64,000 nt of DNA from Steroidobacteraceae bacterium (lineage in GTDB: Bacteria > Pseudomonadota > Gammaproteobacteria > Steroidobacterales > Steroidobacteraceae). Below are positions 33,676-42,575 of the stretch, in pieces. Position 1 is the stretch's first letter; each line of letters begins with the position of its first letter. The translations under genes and the position numbers were made by a program. The stretch is from positions 1 to 64,000 of the forward strand of contig JANWJS010000012.1 of NCBI GenBank assembly GCA_025451845.1. The letters run 5' to 3'. The notes under the pieces are model-generated. The model was not told the origin of the DNA. It saw nothing but the letters and a program-made list of their open reading frames with translations, and made no database searches.

Positions 33676-35352
33676 ATGCGAGCGGACTCCCTCGCGCCGT
33701 TGCTGGCCGCACTGCTGCTCTTCACGGCGCCCCAGGCCGCCGCGGCGGCGCATTCGCCTCACAAGGTGACTCAGTCCATTCCCTCCGATGCGCAGCTCGA
33801 GCGCTCGCACGCGGTGGTCGGCCACATCGACATCCTCAATCAGAACATTTTCGATCTCGCCAACCCGAAGGACAACAATTGGCTGTTTGGACTCGCCGAC
33901 CGCCTCCACCCGGTGACCCGCAAGCACACTATCCGCGAGCAGCTGCTCTTTCACACGGGCGAGCCCTACTCGGGCCACCTGCTCGAGGAGTCCGCGCGTA
34001 TTCTGCGCGCCAATCCCTACTTCTACGACGCCTCGATCCGGCCGGTCGCCTATCACGACGGTGTGGTGGACATCCAGGTGGTAACGCACGACGTCTGGAC
34101 ACTCAATCCCGGATTCAACTTCTCGCGCAGCGGCGGCAAGAGCACGACCGGCGTGCAGCTCGAGGAGATCAACACCCTGGGCACGGGCACGGACGTGAAG
34201 TTCGAGCACTCCAGCTCGGTCGATCGCACCGAGTCGGACATCATGGTGAGGAACCCGCACACTTTCGGCACCTGGTTCACGACCGACATCGCGTACGGCA
34301 CCTTGAGCGACGGCAAGATGCGCCAGGTCATCCTCGACAGGCCGTTCTATGCCCTCGAGACGCGTCATGCGGGCGGCATCGCCATCAACGACAGCACCCA
34401 GGACGACTCGCTGTACGATCTTGGGCAGCAGATCGACAAGTTCGCCGACCACAGCCGCTTCTTCCAGATATACGGCGGGTTCTCGGACGGCCTCGCTAAC
34501 GGCTGGACCCGCCGCTACAGCGCGGGACTTACCTACGATCAGCACGTGTTCGCCGACTCGACTCTCTGGACGGGCCCCACCGTCCTGCCGCAGGACCGCA
34601 AATACGTCTATCCCTGGTTGCGCTTCGACCTGGTGCAGGACGAGTGGCTGAAGCTGCACAACCACAACCAGATCGGCCGTACCGAGGACTTCGACATGGG
34701 CGCCTATGCCACGGTGCAGGTGGGCTGGGCCGACGCGGCATTCGGCTCGAGCCGCGATGCGATTCCTTTCCAGCTCGCTGCGGGCGATGGCTATGAGCTG
34801 GCCCGCGGCAACACGCTGCTCGTCTCGAGCGTCTATACGGGCAGAGTCGAGAAAGGCACGCTCGACAACGGCGTGCTGAGCAGCGCCGTGCGCTTCTATG
34901 ACCAGCAGTCGGGTTATTGGCCCTTTCGCGAAGGGAACTGGCTTTTCTTCTCGACTCTCGCCGGCTCGGTCGGCACGCGGCTGGACCTCGAGAACCAGAT
35001 CCTCCTCGGCGGTGACAACGGCCTGCGCGGCTATCCCCTGCGCTACGAGGACGGCACGTCGCGCGCGCTCCTCTCCCTCGAGGAGCGCTACTTCAGCGAT
35101 TGGTATCCGTTTCGATTGTTTCGCGTCGGCGCCGCCGTGTTTTTCGACATGGGCCGGACGTGGGGCGCGGCGCAGCTGGGGCAGCCGAGCAGTCTCGGGA
35201 TGCTGAAGGACGCAGGCTTCGGGCTGCGCTTCGGTAATGCGCGTACGGGTCTCGGCAACGTCATCCACGTGGATGTGGCCTTTCCCTTCGACTCGGGCCC
35301 AACCCACATCAGGAAGGTGCAGTTCCTGGTGCAGACCCAGCAGGAGTTCTAG
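33676..35352 (+). CDS. BamA/TamA-like outer-membrane barrel protein
   Basis: A 558-residue Omp85-superfamily-like protein. Signal peptide about 1-24 (ending AAAAAH); one POTRA-like domain at about 70-135 (HTIREQLLFHTGEPYSGHLLEE... LRANPYFYDASIRP... VVDIQVVTHDVWTLNP) and a C-terminal barrel domain. The barrel carries GGDNGLRGYPL, the RGY motif typical of the 'bacterial surface antigen' fold, and ends in Phe. Only one POTRA is evident versus five in BamA, so it is not BamA itself. It could be a member of the short patatin-free FplA/TamA-like groups. Its function is unknown; insertion or secretion of a partner is possible. Confidence 0.78.
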   Translation: MRADSLAPLLAALLLFTAPQAAAAAHSPHKVTQSIPSDAQLERSHAVVGHIDILNQNIFDLANPKDNNWLFGLADRLHPVTRKHTIREQLLFHTGEPYSGHLLEESARILRANPYFYDASIRPVAYHDGVVDIQVVTHDVWTLNPGFNFSRSGGKSTTGVQLEEINTLGTGTDVKFEHSSSVDRTESDIMVRNPHTFGTWFTTDIAYGTLSDGKMRQVILDRPFYALETRHAGGIAINDSTQDDSLYDLGQQIDKFADHSRFFQIYGGFSDGLANGWTRRYSAGLTYDQHVFADSTLWTGPTVLPQDRKYVYPWLRFDLVQDEWLKLHNHNQIGRTEDFDMGAYATVQVGWADAAFGSSRDAIPFQLAAGDGYELARGNTLLVSSVYTGRVEKGTLDNGVLSSAVRFYDQQSGYWPFREGNWLFFSTLAGSVGTRLDLENQILLGGDNGLRGYPLRYEDGTSRALLSLEERYFSDWYPFRLFRVGAAVFFDMGRTWGAAQLGQPSSLGMLKDAGFGLRFGNARTGLGNVIHVDVAFPFDSGPTHIRKVQFLVQTQQEF

Positions 35353-35360
35353 CCGTGATC

Positions 35361-35930
35361 CTACTTGCGCTTGGGTCCGCCGAGACCCGGTGGCGCGAGG
35401 ATAGTGCCATCGGATAGACGAATGCCGCTGCCGCCGGGCGGCGGCGCGGGGCGCCCGGGAGGCGCTTTGGCAGTCTCCGCATCGGGCGCCTTGCCGCCAC
35501 CGGCGGCTGCGGCCGGGGGCGCCTTGGCGACGGGCGCCTTCGCCGCGGCATCAGCCCGTCCCGGCTGCATAGCCGGCTCCTCTGGCGGCGCGTGCGGCGG
35601 GAGAACCTCCACCGAAAGCGTGAAGGTGCGCTTTTCCGCACCCTGCAGAGCGCCCACATTGACCACCTGGCGGTCGACCTCCTCGCCGCGGTCGTTGCGG
35701 ATCGAGATGGTGACGTAGTACTCCCACGCCTCCTCGACCGCTGGATGGCGGATCATGGCCTCCACTTTGAGCGCCGAGGTGGCAGCCACCTGGCGCTTCG
35801 CCGCTTCCGAGTCAAAGCGCAGGTGATGCATGCAGCCCGGGCAAATGCTCAGGCTTTCGAGGATGACCGCCTTACAGTGCGGGCAGGTGCGCGTCTTGCC
35901 CGTCGGGGACGGGCGAGAAGCGACGTTCAT
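35361..35930 (-). CDS. zinc-ribbon protein downstream of bactofilin
   Basis: A 189-residue protein. The N-terminus has a four-cysteine zinc ribbon, CPHCK at 16-20 and CPGCM at 30-34. A central beta-rich part (about 55-110: VEEAWEYYVTISIRNDRGEEV) is followed by a Pro/Ala-rich low-complexity tail. No named family recognised. Its ATG overlaps the bactofilin stop by one base (TGATG), so the two are translationally coupled, suggesting a shared role, perhaps in envelope or cytoskeletal organisation. Confidence 0.75.
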   Translation of the reverse strand: MNVASRPSPTGKTRTCPHCKAVILESLSICPGCMHHLRFDSEAAKRQVAATSALKVEAMIRHPAVEEAWEYYVTISIRNDRGEEVDRQVVNVGALQGAEKRTFTLSVEVLPPHAPPEEPAMQPGRADAAAKAPVAKAPPAAAAGGGKAPDAETAKAPPGRPAPPPGGSGIRLSDGTILAPPGLGGPKRK

Positions 35931-36454
35931 CAGCTGCCGTATCCCTTCGTCTCAGCCTTGGCCCGCGTCTCGCCTTCCCAGCCGAACTCGACCTGGCCCC
36001 GCATCCGGGAGCCGGCGGCCACGGTGAGAGAGCCGGCCTTCACGTCGCCGCTGATCACACCGCCTTCGAGGAGCTCTACGCGCCTGGCGTTGTCGATGTT
36101 GCCGGTGAGCTCGCCGCCGACCACGACCACACTGGCCTTCACCTGGCCCTCGAGATGCGCGCCGGTGTCGAGCGTCACGTTGCCTTCGACCTGCACGTCA
36201 CCCTTGAACCGGCCAGCGATGCGCACGTGGCCGGAGCCTACGATCTTGCCCTCGATGGTCAGGTCCGAGGCAATGACGGATTCTTTCATGTCTGAGCGCT
36301 GCTCCTTGGCGGGACGGCGGGCGATTTCCGGGGTGAGCGGGGCGACATTGCTCTTTTCCGGCGATGCGGCCGGCGGCGGTGCGCTGCCGAAGGTCGGCGA
36401 GGCTCCCGCCGAAGGGGTTGCGGTTCCGGTGTTCGTATCTTTCCAAAGCGCCAT
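35930..36454 (-). CDS. bactofilin
   Basis: A 174-residue polymer-forming cytoskeletal protein. After a 55-residue Pro/Ala-rich leader comes a bactofilin domain at about 58-150 with the regular short beta-helix rungs: SVIASDLTIEGKIVGSGHV, then GRFKGDVQVEGNVTLDTGAHLEG and so on, with Gly/Val spacing typical of DUF583. Bactofilins make filaments at the membrane and position enzymes of cell-wall or surface-polymer synthesis. GGGGGC lies upstream of the ATG at 36454. Confidence 0.9.
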   Translation of the reverse strand: MALWKDTNTGTATPSAGASPTFGSAPPPAASPEKSNVAPLTPEIARRPAKEQRSDMKESVIASDLTIEGKIVGSGHVRIAGRFKGDVQVEGNVTLDTGAHLEGQVKASVVVVGGELTGNIDNARRVELLEGGVISGDVKAGSLTVAAGSRMRGQVEFGWEGETRAKAETKGYGS

Positions 36455-36608
36455 GGGATGGCCCCCGATCAAAAATGGTGTGAGAAGAACGTCGAAAGGT
36501 ACTCGTCGCCGAGGCCAAGAGCCAGTGTCTCTGCTAGCCGACAAACCGCGGTTAAGCCCGCGGCGACGCCTTGAGCGGTGCTTGCGGGGCGACGAACGGT
36601 AGCGCGGC

Positions 36609-37049
36609 TCAGGCGGCGTGCGACCCGCGCCGCACGGCGCTGAGGAGTACTTCAAAATCTGAGCCCTTGGTCACGAAAGCGGCGGCGCCCCGCCGCTTGG
36701 CCTCACGAGCGATTTCTTCGCTGAAGGCGAGCCCGCTGAAGACGATGATGCGCAGTGACGGCAGCGCCTGAGCCAGCTCGGCGATGAGCGGCATGCCGCT
36801 GCCGCCCTGGAGCATGAGGTCCAGGATGACGGCATCCGCTTCCGTCCGCCGCGCCGCGGCGAGCACATCGCCCGCTTCCGCCACCTGTCCCACGCAACAC
36901 ATGTCCGGCTCGGTATCGAGCAACTGGCTCATGATGTCGCTGAGATCCCGGTGATTCTCCGCGATCAGCACTCGCAAAGGGGGTGTCTTTTCCTGCAAAG
37001 GGGTTCGCTGCCGAATGGGGATCTCGCTCGCGCGCACTGAGCAAATCAC
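36609..37049 (-). CDS. receiver-only response regulator
   Basis: A 146-residue protein with a single CheY-like receiver domain and no output domain. The acidic pocket is AENHRD at the N-terminal end, the phospho-acceptor Asp is in VILDLMLQGGSG, and the conserved Lys in FVTKGSD. GTG at 37049 follows GAGG (overlapping the AlgC-type gene stop) and lies 10 bases after that gene, so the pair is probably co-transcribed. No cognate kinase is in the window. A shorter start around TTG 36977 is also possible. Confidence 0.85.
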   Translation of the reverse strand: MICSVRASEIPIRQRTPLQEKTPPLRVLIAENHRDLSDIMSQLLDTEPDMCCVGQVAEAGDVLAAARRTEADAVILDLMLQGGSGMPLIAELAQALPSLRIIVFSGLAFSEEIAREAKRRGAAAFVTKGSDFEVLLSAVRRGSHAA

Positions 37050-37059
37050 ATGCCCGGCC

Positions 37060-38412
37060 TCACGCTTCGATCAGGCGCAGCAACTCCTCGGTCCGGTCCC
37101 GCATCAATGCCTCGCTGCCCCGGGTCTCCACGTTCAACCGCACCAGCGGCTCGGTGTTGGAGCCGCGCAGATTGAAGCGCCACTCGCGGAACTCCATCGA
37201 AAGTCCGTCGGTGGAGTCGACACTGAGTGCGCTGCGCTCGTACTGTTGCCGCACCCTCGCCAGGATCGACTTCGCGTCGGACTCGAGGTGACGGTTGATC
37301 TCCCCGCTGATCGGGAAGAGGCGCATGCGCTCACCGACCAGTGTCGAGAGCGGCCCGCGCTGCGCGATCACCTGCAGCACGATGAGCCACGGGATCATGC
37401 CGCTGTCACAGTAGGAGAAGCTGCGGAAATAGTGGTGCGCGCTCATCTCGCCGCCGTAGATGCCGTCGACCTCCCGCATCCTCTGCTTGATGAAGGCGTG
37501 CCCGGACTTGCAGAGCACCGGCTCGCCGCCATGCTGGCGGACCAGATCGATGGTATTCCAGATGAGGCGCGGATCGTGCACGATGCGCGCGCCTTTCTCC
37601 CGCGCCAGGAAGACCTCGGCGAGAAGCCCCACCAGGTAATACCCTTCGATGAACTGGCCGTGCTCGTCGAAAAAGAAGCAGCGGTCATAGTCCCCGTCCC
37701 ATGCCAATCCAACATCGGCGCCCGAACGGCGCACGACATCCGCCGTCGCCGCGCGGTTCTCCTCCAGCATCGGATTGGGAATCCCGTTGGGGAACGTGCC
37801 GTCAGGGGGGTGATTCACCTTTACGAATTCGAAGGGCAGATGCGGCTCGAGCTGATCGATCACGAGGCCCGCGCCGCCGTTACCCGCATTCACGACGACC
37901 TTGAGCTTGCGTAGCTTCGCGCAGTCCACGTATCCCAACAGGTGCTCGAGGTACTTCGCGCGAATGTCGAGCGGGCGGTCGCTGCCCGGCCGCGCCGCCT
38001 TCGCCGGCAGGCGGCCCGACTCGATCATGGCGCGCATCTCGTTCAGTCCGGTATCGCTGCTCACCGGCCGCGCCTGCTCGCGCACGAACTTCATGCCGTT
38101 GTAATCGGGCGGATTGTGGCTGGCGGTGACCGTGATTCCGCCGTCGAGGGATTCGGCGAAGGTGGCGAAGTAAGCCGCCTCCGTACCCCCCAGGCCGATG
38201 TCGAGAACGTCGGCCCCGGAGTCGGTGAGTCCCCGCTTCACCGCGGCTGCAAGCTGCGGGCTCGAGAGGCGGATATCGTGGCCGACCGCTACGCGGCGGG
38301 GCCGAACGAGCGCCGCAAACGCCCGCCCGATGTCGTACGCCAGGGCCTCATTGATCTCGTCCGGGATGCGGCCGCGGACGTCATAAGCCTTGAAGGAGCT
38401 CAGGTTCGTCAT
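37060..38412 (-). CDS. algC: phosphomannomutase/phosphoglucomutase (AlgC type)
   Basis: A 450-residue alpha-D-phosphohexomutase that interconverts hexose 6- and 1-phosphates, feeding GDP-mannose and UDP-glucose synthesis. The catalytic phosphoserine loop is TVTASHNPPDYNGMK at about 92-106, the Mg site WDGDYDRCFFF at about 236-246, the sugar-specificity loop GGEMSAHHYF at about 321-330 and the phosphate-binding RGSNTEPLVR near 416-425. The ATG at 38412 (MTNLSSFKAYDVRG) is the family start; one seven codons upstream is possible. It is the first intact gene of the locus on this side and pairs functionally with ManC and Ugd. Confidence 0.93.
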   Translation of the reverse strand: MTNLSSFKAYDVRGRIPDEINEALAYDIGRAFAALVRPRRVAVGHDIRLSSPQLAAAVKRGLTDSGADVLDIGLGGTEAAYFATFAESLDGGITVTASHNPPDYNGMKFVREQARPVSSDTGLNEMRAMIESGRLPAKAARPGSDRPLDIRAKYLEHLLGYVDCAKLRKLKVVVNAGNGGAGLVIDQLEPHLPFEFVKVNHPPDGTFPNGIPNPMLEENRAATADVVRRSGADVGLAWDGDYDRCFFFDEHGQFIEGYYLVGLLAEVFLAREKGARIVHDPRLIWNTIDLVRQHGGEPVLCKSGHAFIKQRMREVDGIYGGEMSAHHYFRSFSYCDSGMIPWLIVLQVIAQRGPLSTLVGERMRLFPISGEINRHLESDAKSILARVRQQYERSALSVDSTDGLSMEFREWRFNLRGSNTEPLVRLNVETRGSEALMRDRTEELLRLIEA

Positions 38413-38573
38413 GGTCCCGTTAGTATCGGCCATTCTTGGCTGCCCGTGGCAGCGCTCTGCCGCCACTCCAGGCTACCGATGATCGATACCGTGCTCCAGG
38501 CCAAGCTCGAGCGCGTGCGCGTCACCCAGAACGGTCCCAAGCCCACCCCGTGACGTCCGCAGCACCCCGATCA

Positions 38574-38745
38574 GGATAGGTCGGCGGAGGCGACGATCCC
38601 CGTAACTGTCTTCAGGTGAGACCGGGCGGTTTCGCGGATCCTGCCGTCTGCGGGACCCGTAATGCAGATCGGCTGAACCATCCTCATCGGGTGGAGTACC
38701 CACGGCAACCAATCGAAAAAAGCCGTGCTCGACCTCAACGACACC
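38574..38745 (-). pseudogene. remnant of a UDP-glucose dehydrogenase gene (ugd fragment)
   Basis: Reading leftward, one frame gives VEHGFFRLVAVGTPPDEDG then SADLHY, matching [19 protein letters not shown] and SADLRY in the intact Ugd at 47226-48566. The match then shifts frame, with RIRETARSHLKTVTG continuing the helix of the same region. Thus about 55 residues of a Ugd-like sequence survive with at least one frameshift. It covers the first codons of the sugar-transferase gene on the other strand and the 312-base gap to algC. The rest of that gap holds nothing that I recognise. Confidence 0.8.
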
Positions 38746-39483
38746 AAGACTGCCGCGGAAAGAGCGGTCGTCCTCGAGAGCATCGCACCCGGCACCGCCT
38801 CTGGAGCGCCGGAGCGGTGGTATTGGGATCCGTCACGTGGGCGTTCCGGCGTAGAGCGGCCTGCGCCCGCGACTGCCTACTTTGCCGCCAAACGCGCCTT
38901 GGACCTCGCCGGTACCCTGGTCCTCGCAGCCGTATTCGCCCCTTTGATGCTGGTTATCGTATTGCTCCTGCGCAAGGATGGCGGCCCGGTGATTTACCGG
39001 CACTGGCGAATCGGACGGGCCGGCCAGCCGTTCCAGTGCCTGAAGTTTCGCACCATGATTCCCAACGCTGATGAGGTCCTGCGCGAGCTCCTGGCGCGGG
39101 ATGCGGGGTTGAAAGGCGAATGGGTGCACCACCACAAGCTGCGGTGCGATCCCAGAGTCACCGGGCTCGGCAGGTTCCTTCGGCGCACCAGCCTCGATGA
39201 GCTGCCGCAGCTCTGGAACGTCATCCGGGGAGAAATGAGCCTGGTGGGCCCACGTCCGGTCGTCCGCCAGGAGTTGCTGCGCTACGGCCGCAATATCCAG
39301 GCATATCTGTCGGCCAGGCCCGGGGTCACGGGATTGTGGCAGGTGCAGGGTCGCAACGATACGGACTATCGGCGACGCGTGGTGCTGGATACCTACTACG
39401 TGAAACGGCGAAGCCTCCTTCTGGACCTGTACATCCTGCTGAAAACAGCGCGCGTAGTGCTCGGCGGACGTGGCGCGTACTGA
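38725..39483 (+). CDS. undecaprenyl-phosphate sugar-1-phosphate transferase (ExoY/WbaP type)
   Basis: A 252-residue initiating glycosyltransferase that loads sugar-1-phosphate onto undecaprenyl phosphate at the inner membrane. It has a membrane segment at about 58-80 (ALDLAGTLVLAAVFAPLML), then the catalytic KFRTMIPNAD, the DELPQLWNVIRGEMSLVGPRP block, and YSARPGVTGLWQVQGRN-type ending (AYLSARPGVTGLWQV). It lacks the N-terminal four-helix region of long WbaP proteins. The start used is GTG 38725; its first codons overlie the antisense ugd remnant, so the true start is uncertain. It probably begins repeat-unit assembly for the exopolysaccharide. Confidence 0.9.
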   Translation: MLDLNDTKTAAERAVVLESIAPGTASGAPERWYWDPSRGRSGVERPAPATAYFAAKRALDLAGTLVLAAVFAPLMLVIVLLLRKDGGPVIYRHWRIGRAGQPFQCLKFRTMIPNADEVLRELLARDAGLKGEWVHHHKLRCDPRVTGLGRFLRRTSLDELPQLWNVIRGEMSLVGPRPVVRQELLRYGRNIQAYLSARPGVTGLWQVQGRNDTDYRRRVVLDTYYVKRRSLLLDLYILLKTARVVLGGRGAY

Positions 39484-39495
39484 TCGAGGAGGCGA

Positions 39496-40452
39496 ATGCC
39501 CCGAAGCTCACGAGTGCAGCGGCCCCGCCAGAGGGGACCGAGAGTCCTGGTCCTGCTCGCCTGCTACAACGGCGCAAGGTGGATTGGCCAGCAGCTCGAG
39601 TCCATTCTCGCGCAGCACGGCGTGGATCTGCATATCGTTGTCAGGGATGACTGCTCCTCCGACGCTACGATGGCTGAGATCGCCCGCTTCCATGCAGACG
39701 GCCGGATCGACTTATGGGCTGACCGCCAACCGACCGGCTCGGCCGCCCAGAACTTTTTGGCTCTCATCCGGGACAACCCCGCGGATGAATTCGACTTCGT
39801 CGCGTTCGCGGATCAGGACGACAGCTGGTACCCCGACAAGCTCGCCACGGCATGCCGCATGCTGACGAACAGCCGCTGCGCGTCCGGTTATTCCAGCTCA
39901 ACGCTCGCCACTTGGCCGAACGGTCGAACGGCGCTGCTGGCTCATTCCGCCAGGGTGACCCCGGCCGACTTCCTGTTCGAAGGCGCGGGTCAAGGATGCA
40001 CTTACGTCATGCGCAGCCCCTTCTACGCAAGAATGCGCGCTTTCGCCATCCGCCACCGATCGCTCACCGACCCGGTGCGCTATCACGACTGGATGGTGTA
40101 CGCCCTGGCGCGCTCCTGGGGGGACTCCTGGCTCTTCGATTCGTCGCCGTCGATGTGCTACCGGCAACACGAGCAGAACGATACCGGCGCACGTTGGGGT
40201 TGGACGGGTCTCGCGAAGCGATTCGACCGGATGCGGCGAGGGTGGTATCGCGATCAGCTCAAGGCAATCGCCTCGATATGCGCTGTCGCCGCGCCGACCA
40301 ATGCGACGGTACGGAGGTGGACGAGAATGTTCCTCGCAAATGAGTTCCGGCACCGAAAGGTGAGGATCGCGATTTTCTGCCTGCAAGGCGCCAGGCGCAG
40401 AAGGCTGGATAACGTGTTCATCGCCGCAGCGGCGCTGGCCGGATGGCTCTGA
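39496..40452 (+). CDS. GT2-family glycosyltransferase (rhamnosyltransferase-like)
   Basis: A 318-residue cytosolic transferase with a GT-A fold. The N-terminal strand VLVLLACYNGARWIGQQLESI, acceptor-loop VRDDCSSDAT and the DxD-type metal site AFADQDDSWYPDKL are clear, with 'YHDWMVYALA' in the C-terminal half. The pattern resembles RfbF/RgpB-like rhamnosyltransferases, but donor and linkage cannot be predicted. It follows the initiating transferase by 12 bases and its end overlaps the Wzz-like gene by 10 bases, so three rightward genes form an operon. Confidence 0.88.
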   Translation: MPRSSRVQRPRQRGPRVLVLLACYNGARWIGQQLESILAQHGVDLHIVVRDDCSSDATMAEIARFHADGRIDLWADRQPTGSAAQNFLALIRDNPADEFDFVAFADQDDSWYPDKLATACRMLTNSRCASGYSSSTLATWPNGRTALLAHSARVTPADFLFEGAGQGCTYVMRSPFYARMRAFAIRHRSLTDPVRYHDWMVYALARSWGDSWLFDSSPSMCYRQHEQNDTGARWGWTGLAKRFDRMRRGWYRDQLKAIASICAVAAPTNATVRRWTRMFLANEFRHRKVRIAIFCLQGARRRRLDNVFIAAAALAGWL

Positions 40453-41339
40453 TCGTGGACGTCAGGGCCCGGATTCCCGTTACTCGCGAGCAAATCAGCC
40501 TCAAAGAGGTATTGCAGGTCCTCTGGATGCGCAGATGGCTCGCCACCGGCTTCACGGCGACGCTGGTCGCGGCAGCGTTGATCGCTGCCTGGCTCGCTCC
40601 GCGGAAATATGAAGCGTCGGTTCTCGTCGCGCCCGTCACGGAAACCCCAGGCAGTTCGCAGATGGGAGGAATGCGCTCCATCATGTCGGAGTTCAGCGGC
40701 CTCACGGCCCTGGCGGGCCTGTCGATCGATGCCGACTCCCGCAAGGCTGAGACGATTGCCGTCCTGCAGTCCCGCCAGCTGACGGAGCAATACATCGATG
40801 GCAACCATCTCCTTCCCGTGTTGTTTTCGAAGCTCTGGGATGCCAGGCTCGAGCGATGGAAACCGACCGACCCGGACAAAATCCCGAACCTCTGGACGGC
40901 GAACGAGTACTTCAAGCGTCAGGTCCGCTCCGTAACGGAGAGCAAAAAGACCGGCCTCGTGACACTCACGATCACCTGGACGGACCCGCAGCTCGCCGCC
41001 GCGTGGGCCAACGGCCTGGTCAAGGCAGCGAACGATTATCTGCGCGCGCAGGCCATCGGGATAGCCGACCGCAACGTTGCTTATCTCGAGACTCAGGCCG
41101 CCAAGACGGATGAGGTCGGCATCAAGCAGGCGATCTACTTGATTCTCGAGAACGAGATCGACGATGCGATGCTCGCCCGGGGAAAGGAGCAGTACGCGCT
41201 CAAGGTGCTCGATCCAGCTGCCCCGCCGGCCAAGCCCTTCTCCCCGCGGCCGAAGCTGTGGAGCCTGTTTGCGCTCTTCTCGGGGCTCGTCCTGTCCTTG
41301 TTCGCGGCGTTCGTGAAAGTCGCGTGGCGAGCGGCGTGA
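40443..41339 (+). CDS. wzz: Wzz-type polysaccharide chain-length determinant
   Basis: A 298-residue polysaccharide co-polymerase (PCP). Two membrane helices flank a periplasmic domain: the first at about 31-52 (WLATGFTATLVAAALIAAWLA), the second at about 273-292 near the C-terminus, preceded by the Pro-rich PAAPPAKPFSPRPK motif typical of Wzz. There is no C-terminal tyrosine-kinase domain, so it is not Wzc. It sets the length of Wzy-made chains. It overlaps the upstream GT2 gene by 10 bases and converges on the Wzy-like gene 5 bases away. Confidence 0.88.
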   Translation: MALIVDVRARIPVTREQISLKEVLQVLWMRRWLATGFTATLVAAALIAAWLAPRKYEASVLVAPVTETPGSSQMGGMRSIMSEFSGLTALAGLSIDADSRKAETIAVLQSRQLTEQYIDGNHLLPVLFSKLWDARLERWKPTDPDKIPNLWTANEYFKRQVRSVTESKKTGLVTLTITWTDPQLAAAWANGLVKAANDYLRAQAIGIADRNVAYLETQAAKTDEVGIKQAIYLILENEIDDAMLARGKEQYALKVLDPAAPPAKPFSPRPKLWSLFALFSGLVLSLFAAFVKVAWRAA

Positions 41340-41344
41340 ACCGC

Positions 41345-42562
41345 TCAGCCAGGGACAATCGCCGCGGCCGTCTCGTCCTCATCCCGTTGCTCGATGACGA
41401 TCAGCAACGCTACCGTCGTCAGATAGAGGTAGAAATAGGGCTTGTTGTGCAGGCTGTAGAAGCTCGAGGCCAGGAGAAAACCGCACGCGAATGCGAGATC
41501 GGTCATGTTCCGCCGCAGGATCAGGAAGCGGAAGGTGCGTACCAGAAAGAAAACGAACAGCAGGAAGATTGCGATATTGTAGTCCAGCAGGATCTGCATG
41601 GGCGTCGAGTGCAGGGGCGCCTTGCCGAGTTGCGCGAATGCTACGAGCTGCGGGTCGAGTCCCTCGAGCTTCTCCTCCGCGGCGGGCATCATGGAGAGCG
41701 CCTTGGAAAAGTTGTCCGGACCCGTGCCGAAGACGAAGGCCAGGGGCTGCGTGAACTTGATCTCGAATGCGGCCTTGAGAAGCTCGAGATGCGCCCCGGT
41801 CGAGTCGGCCCCTTCAATCACTTGCACCGACGACAATCTGTTGTAGACGAGAAAGGTGTCCTTCACGAGGTTGTCTGCTGCGACCGCCATGTACATCGCG
41901 GCACCAGCGGCGCACAGCGTGATCACCGCGCCGAGACGGGAGCGTCGCATCAGTCCCAGCAGGATTGCGGGCAGGAAAAAGACCGGGAGCCGGGAGATCG
42001 TGAGGAACGACGCCACATATAGCGCCGCGCCGGCGAGCCGCCCCAGCTTGCCGCCGAAGAAGCGAATCAGGACGTATGCCTCACTGCAGAGCAATACGGC
42101 GCCCTGAGATTTATCATCCATGCCGTCCGAGAACCAGAACGCCCCGCCATGCAGATCGTGCAGTCCGTACGCCACTGACACGGGAATCGAGGCGAGGATG
42201 CCCATCTTGACCGCAGCTCGAAACGCCTCGGGACTTTCGCTGCCGAACCACCACAGGAGCAGGCAGAACGCGATTTCCACATCCTCGAATAGCAGCACCG
42301 GCAGATTCGGCAGCCAGCCGTACTCCACCAGAAAGATGAGGAAACTCACCAGACAGGACAGATTGAACAGCAGCACGAACCAGGCGAGCCCCGCATCGAT
42401 CGATTCCCTGCGGCTGAAGAAAAGGAGCGCCGCCGCCGCGATGAACGGCAGCGGCGTCAGATTTGACATCGCAAGCTTCCCCTCTTCTACCAGAGGCTGA
42501 CCCATGCCGGCGGTGATGAACACGACTGCGAGCAGGAGTGCCAGCGGCGTGGATTTACGCAT
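41345..42562 (-). CDS. Wzy/O-antigen-ligase-like polymerase
   Basis: A 405-residue protein with about eleven hydrophobic segments and a larger periplasmic loop (about 245-320), the layout of Wzy/WaaL proteins; 'HSTPMQILLDYNIAIFLLF' near the C-terminus resembles the ligase-fold segment with its histidine. Primary sequence similarity in this class is low, so the call rests on topology and context. It would polymerise repeat units in the periplasm with Wzx and Wzz. I used ATG 42562; GTG 42568 two codons upstream also fits. Confidence 0.75.
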   Translation of the reverse strand: MRKSTPLALLLAVVFITAGMGQPLVEEGKLAMSNLTPLPFIAAAALLFFSRRESIDAGLAWFVLLFNLSCLVSFLIFLVEYGWLPNLPVLLFEDVEIAFCLLLWWFGSESPEAFRAAVKMGILASIPVSVAYGLHDLHGGAFWFSDGMDDKSQGAVLLCSEAYVLIRFFGGKLGRLAGAALYVASFLTISRLPVFFLPAILLGLMRRSRLGAVITLCAAGAAMYMAVAADNLVKDTFLVYNRLSSVQVIEGADSTGAHLELLKAAFEIKFTQPLAFVFGTGPDNFSKALSMMPAAEEKLEGLDPQLVAFAQLGKAPLHSTPMQILLDYNIAIFLLFVFFLVRTFRFLILRRNMTDLAFACGFLLASSFYSLHNKPYFYLYLTTVALLIVIEQRDEDETAAAIVPG

Positions 42563-42575
42563 CGGCACTTAGCTC

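Noticed and set aside
33586-35307. Open leftward frame continuing modA upstream across the barrel gene
   Set aside because: It is antisense to a clear outer-membrane protein gene and has no family sense; the ModA signal peptide begins at 33585.
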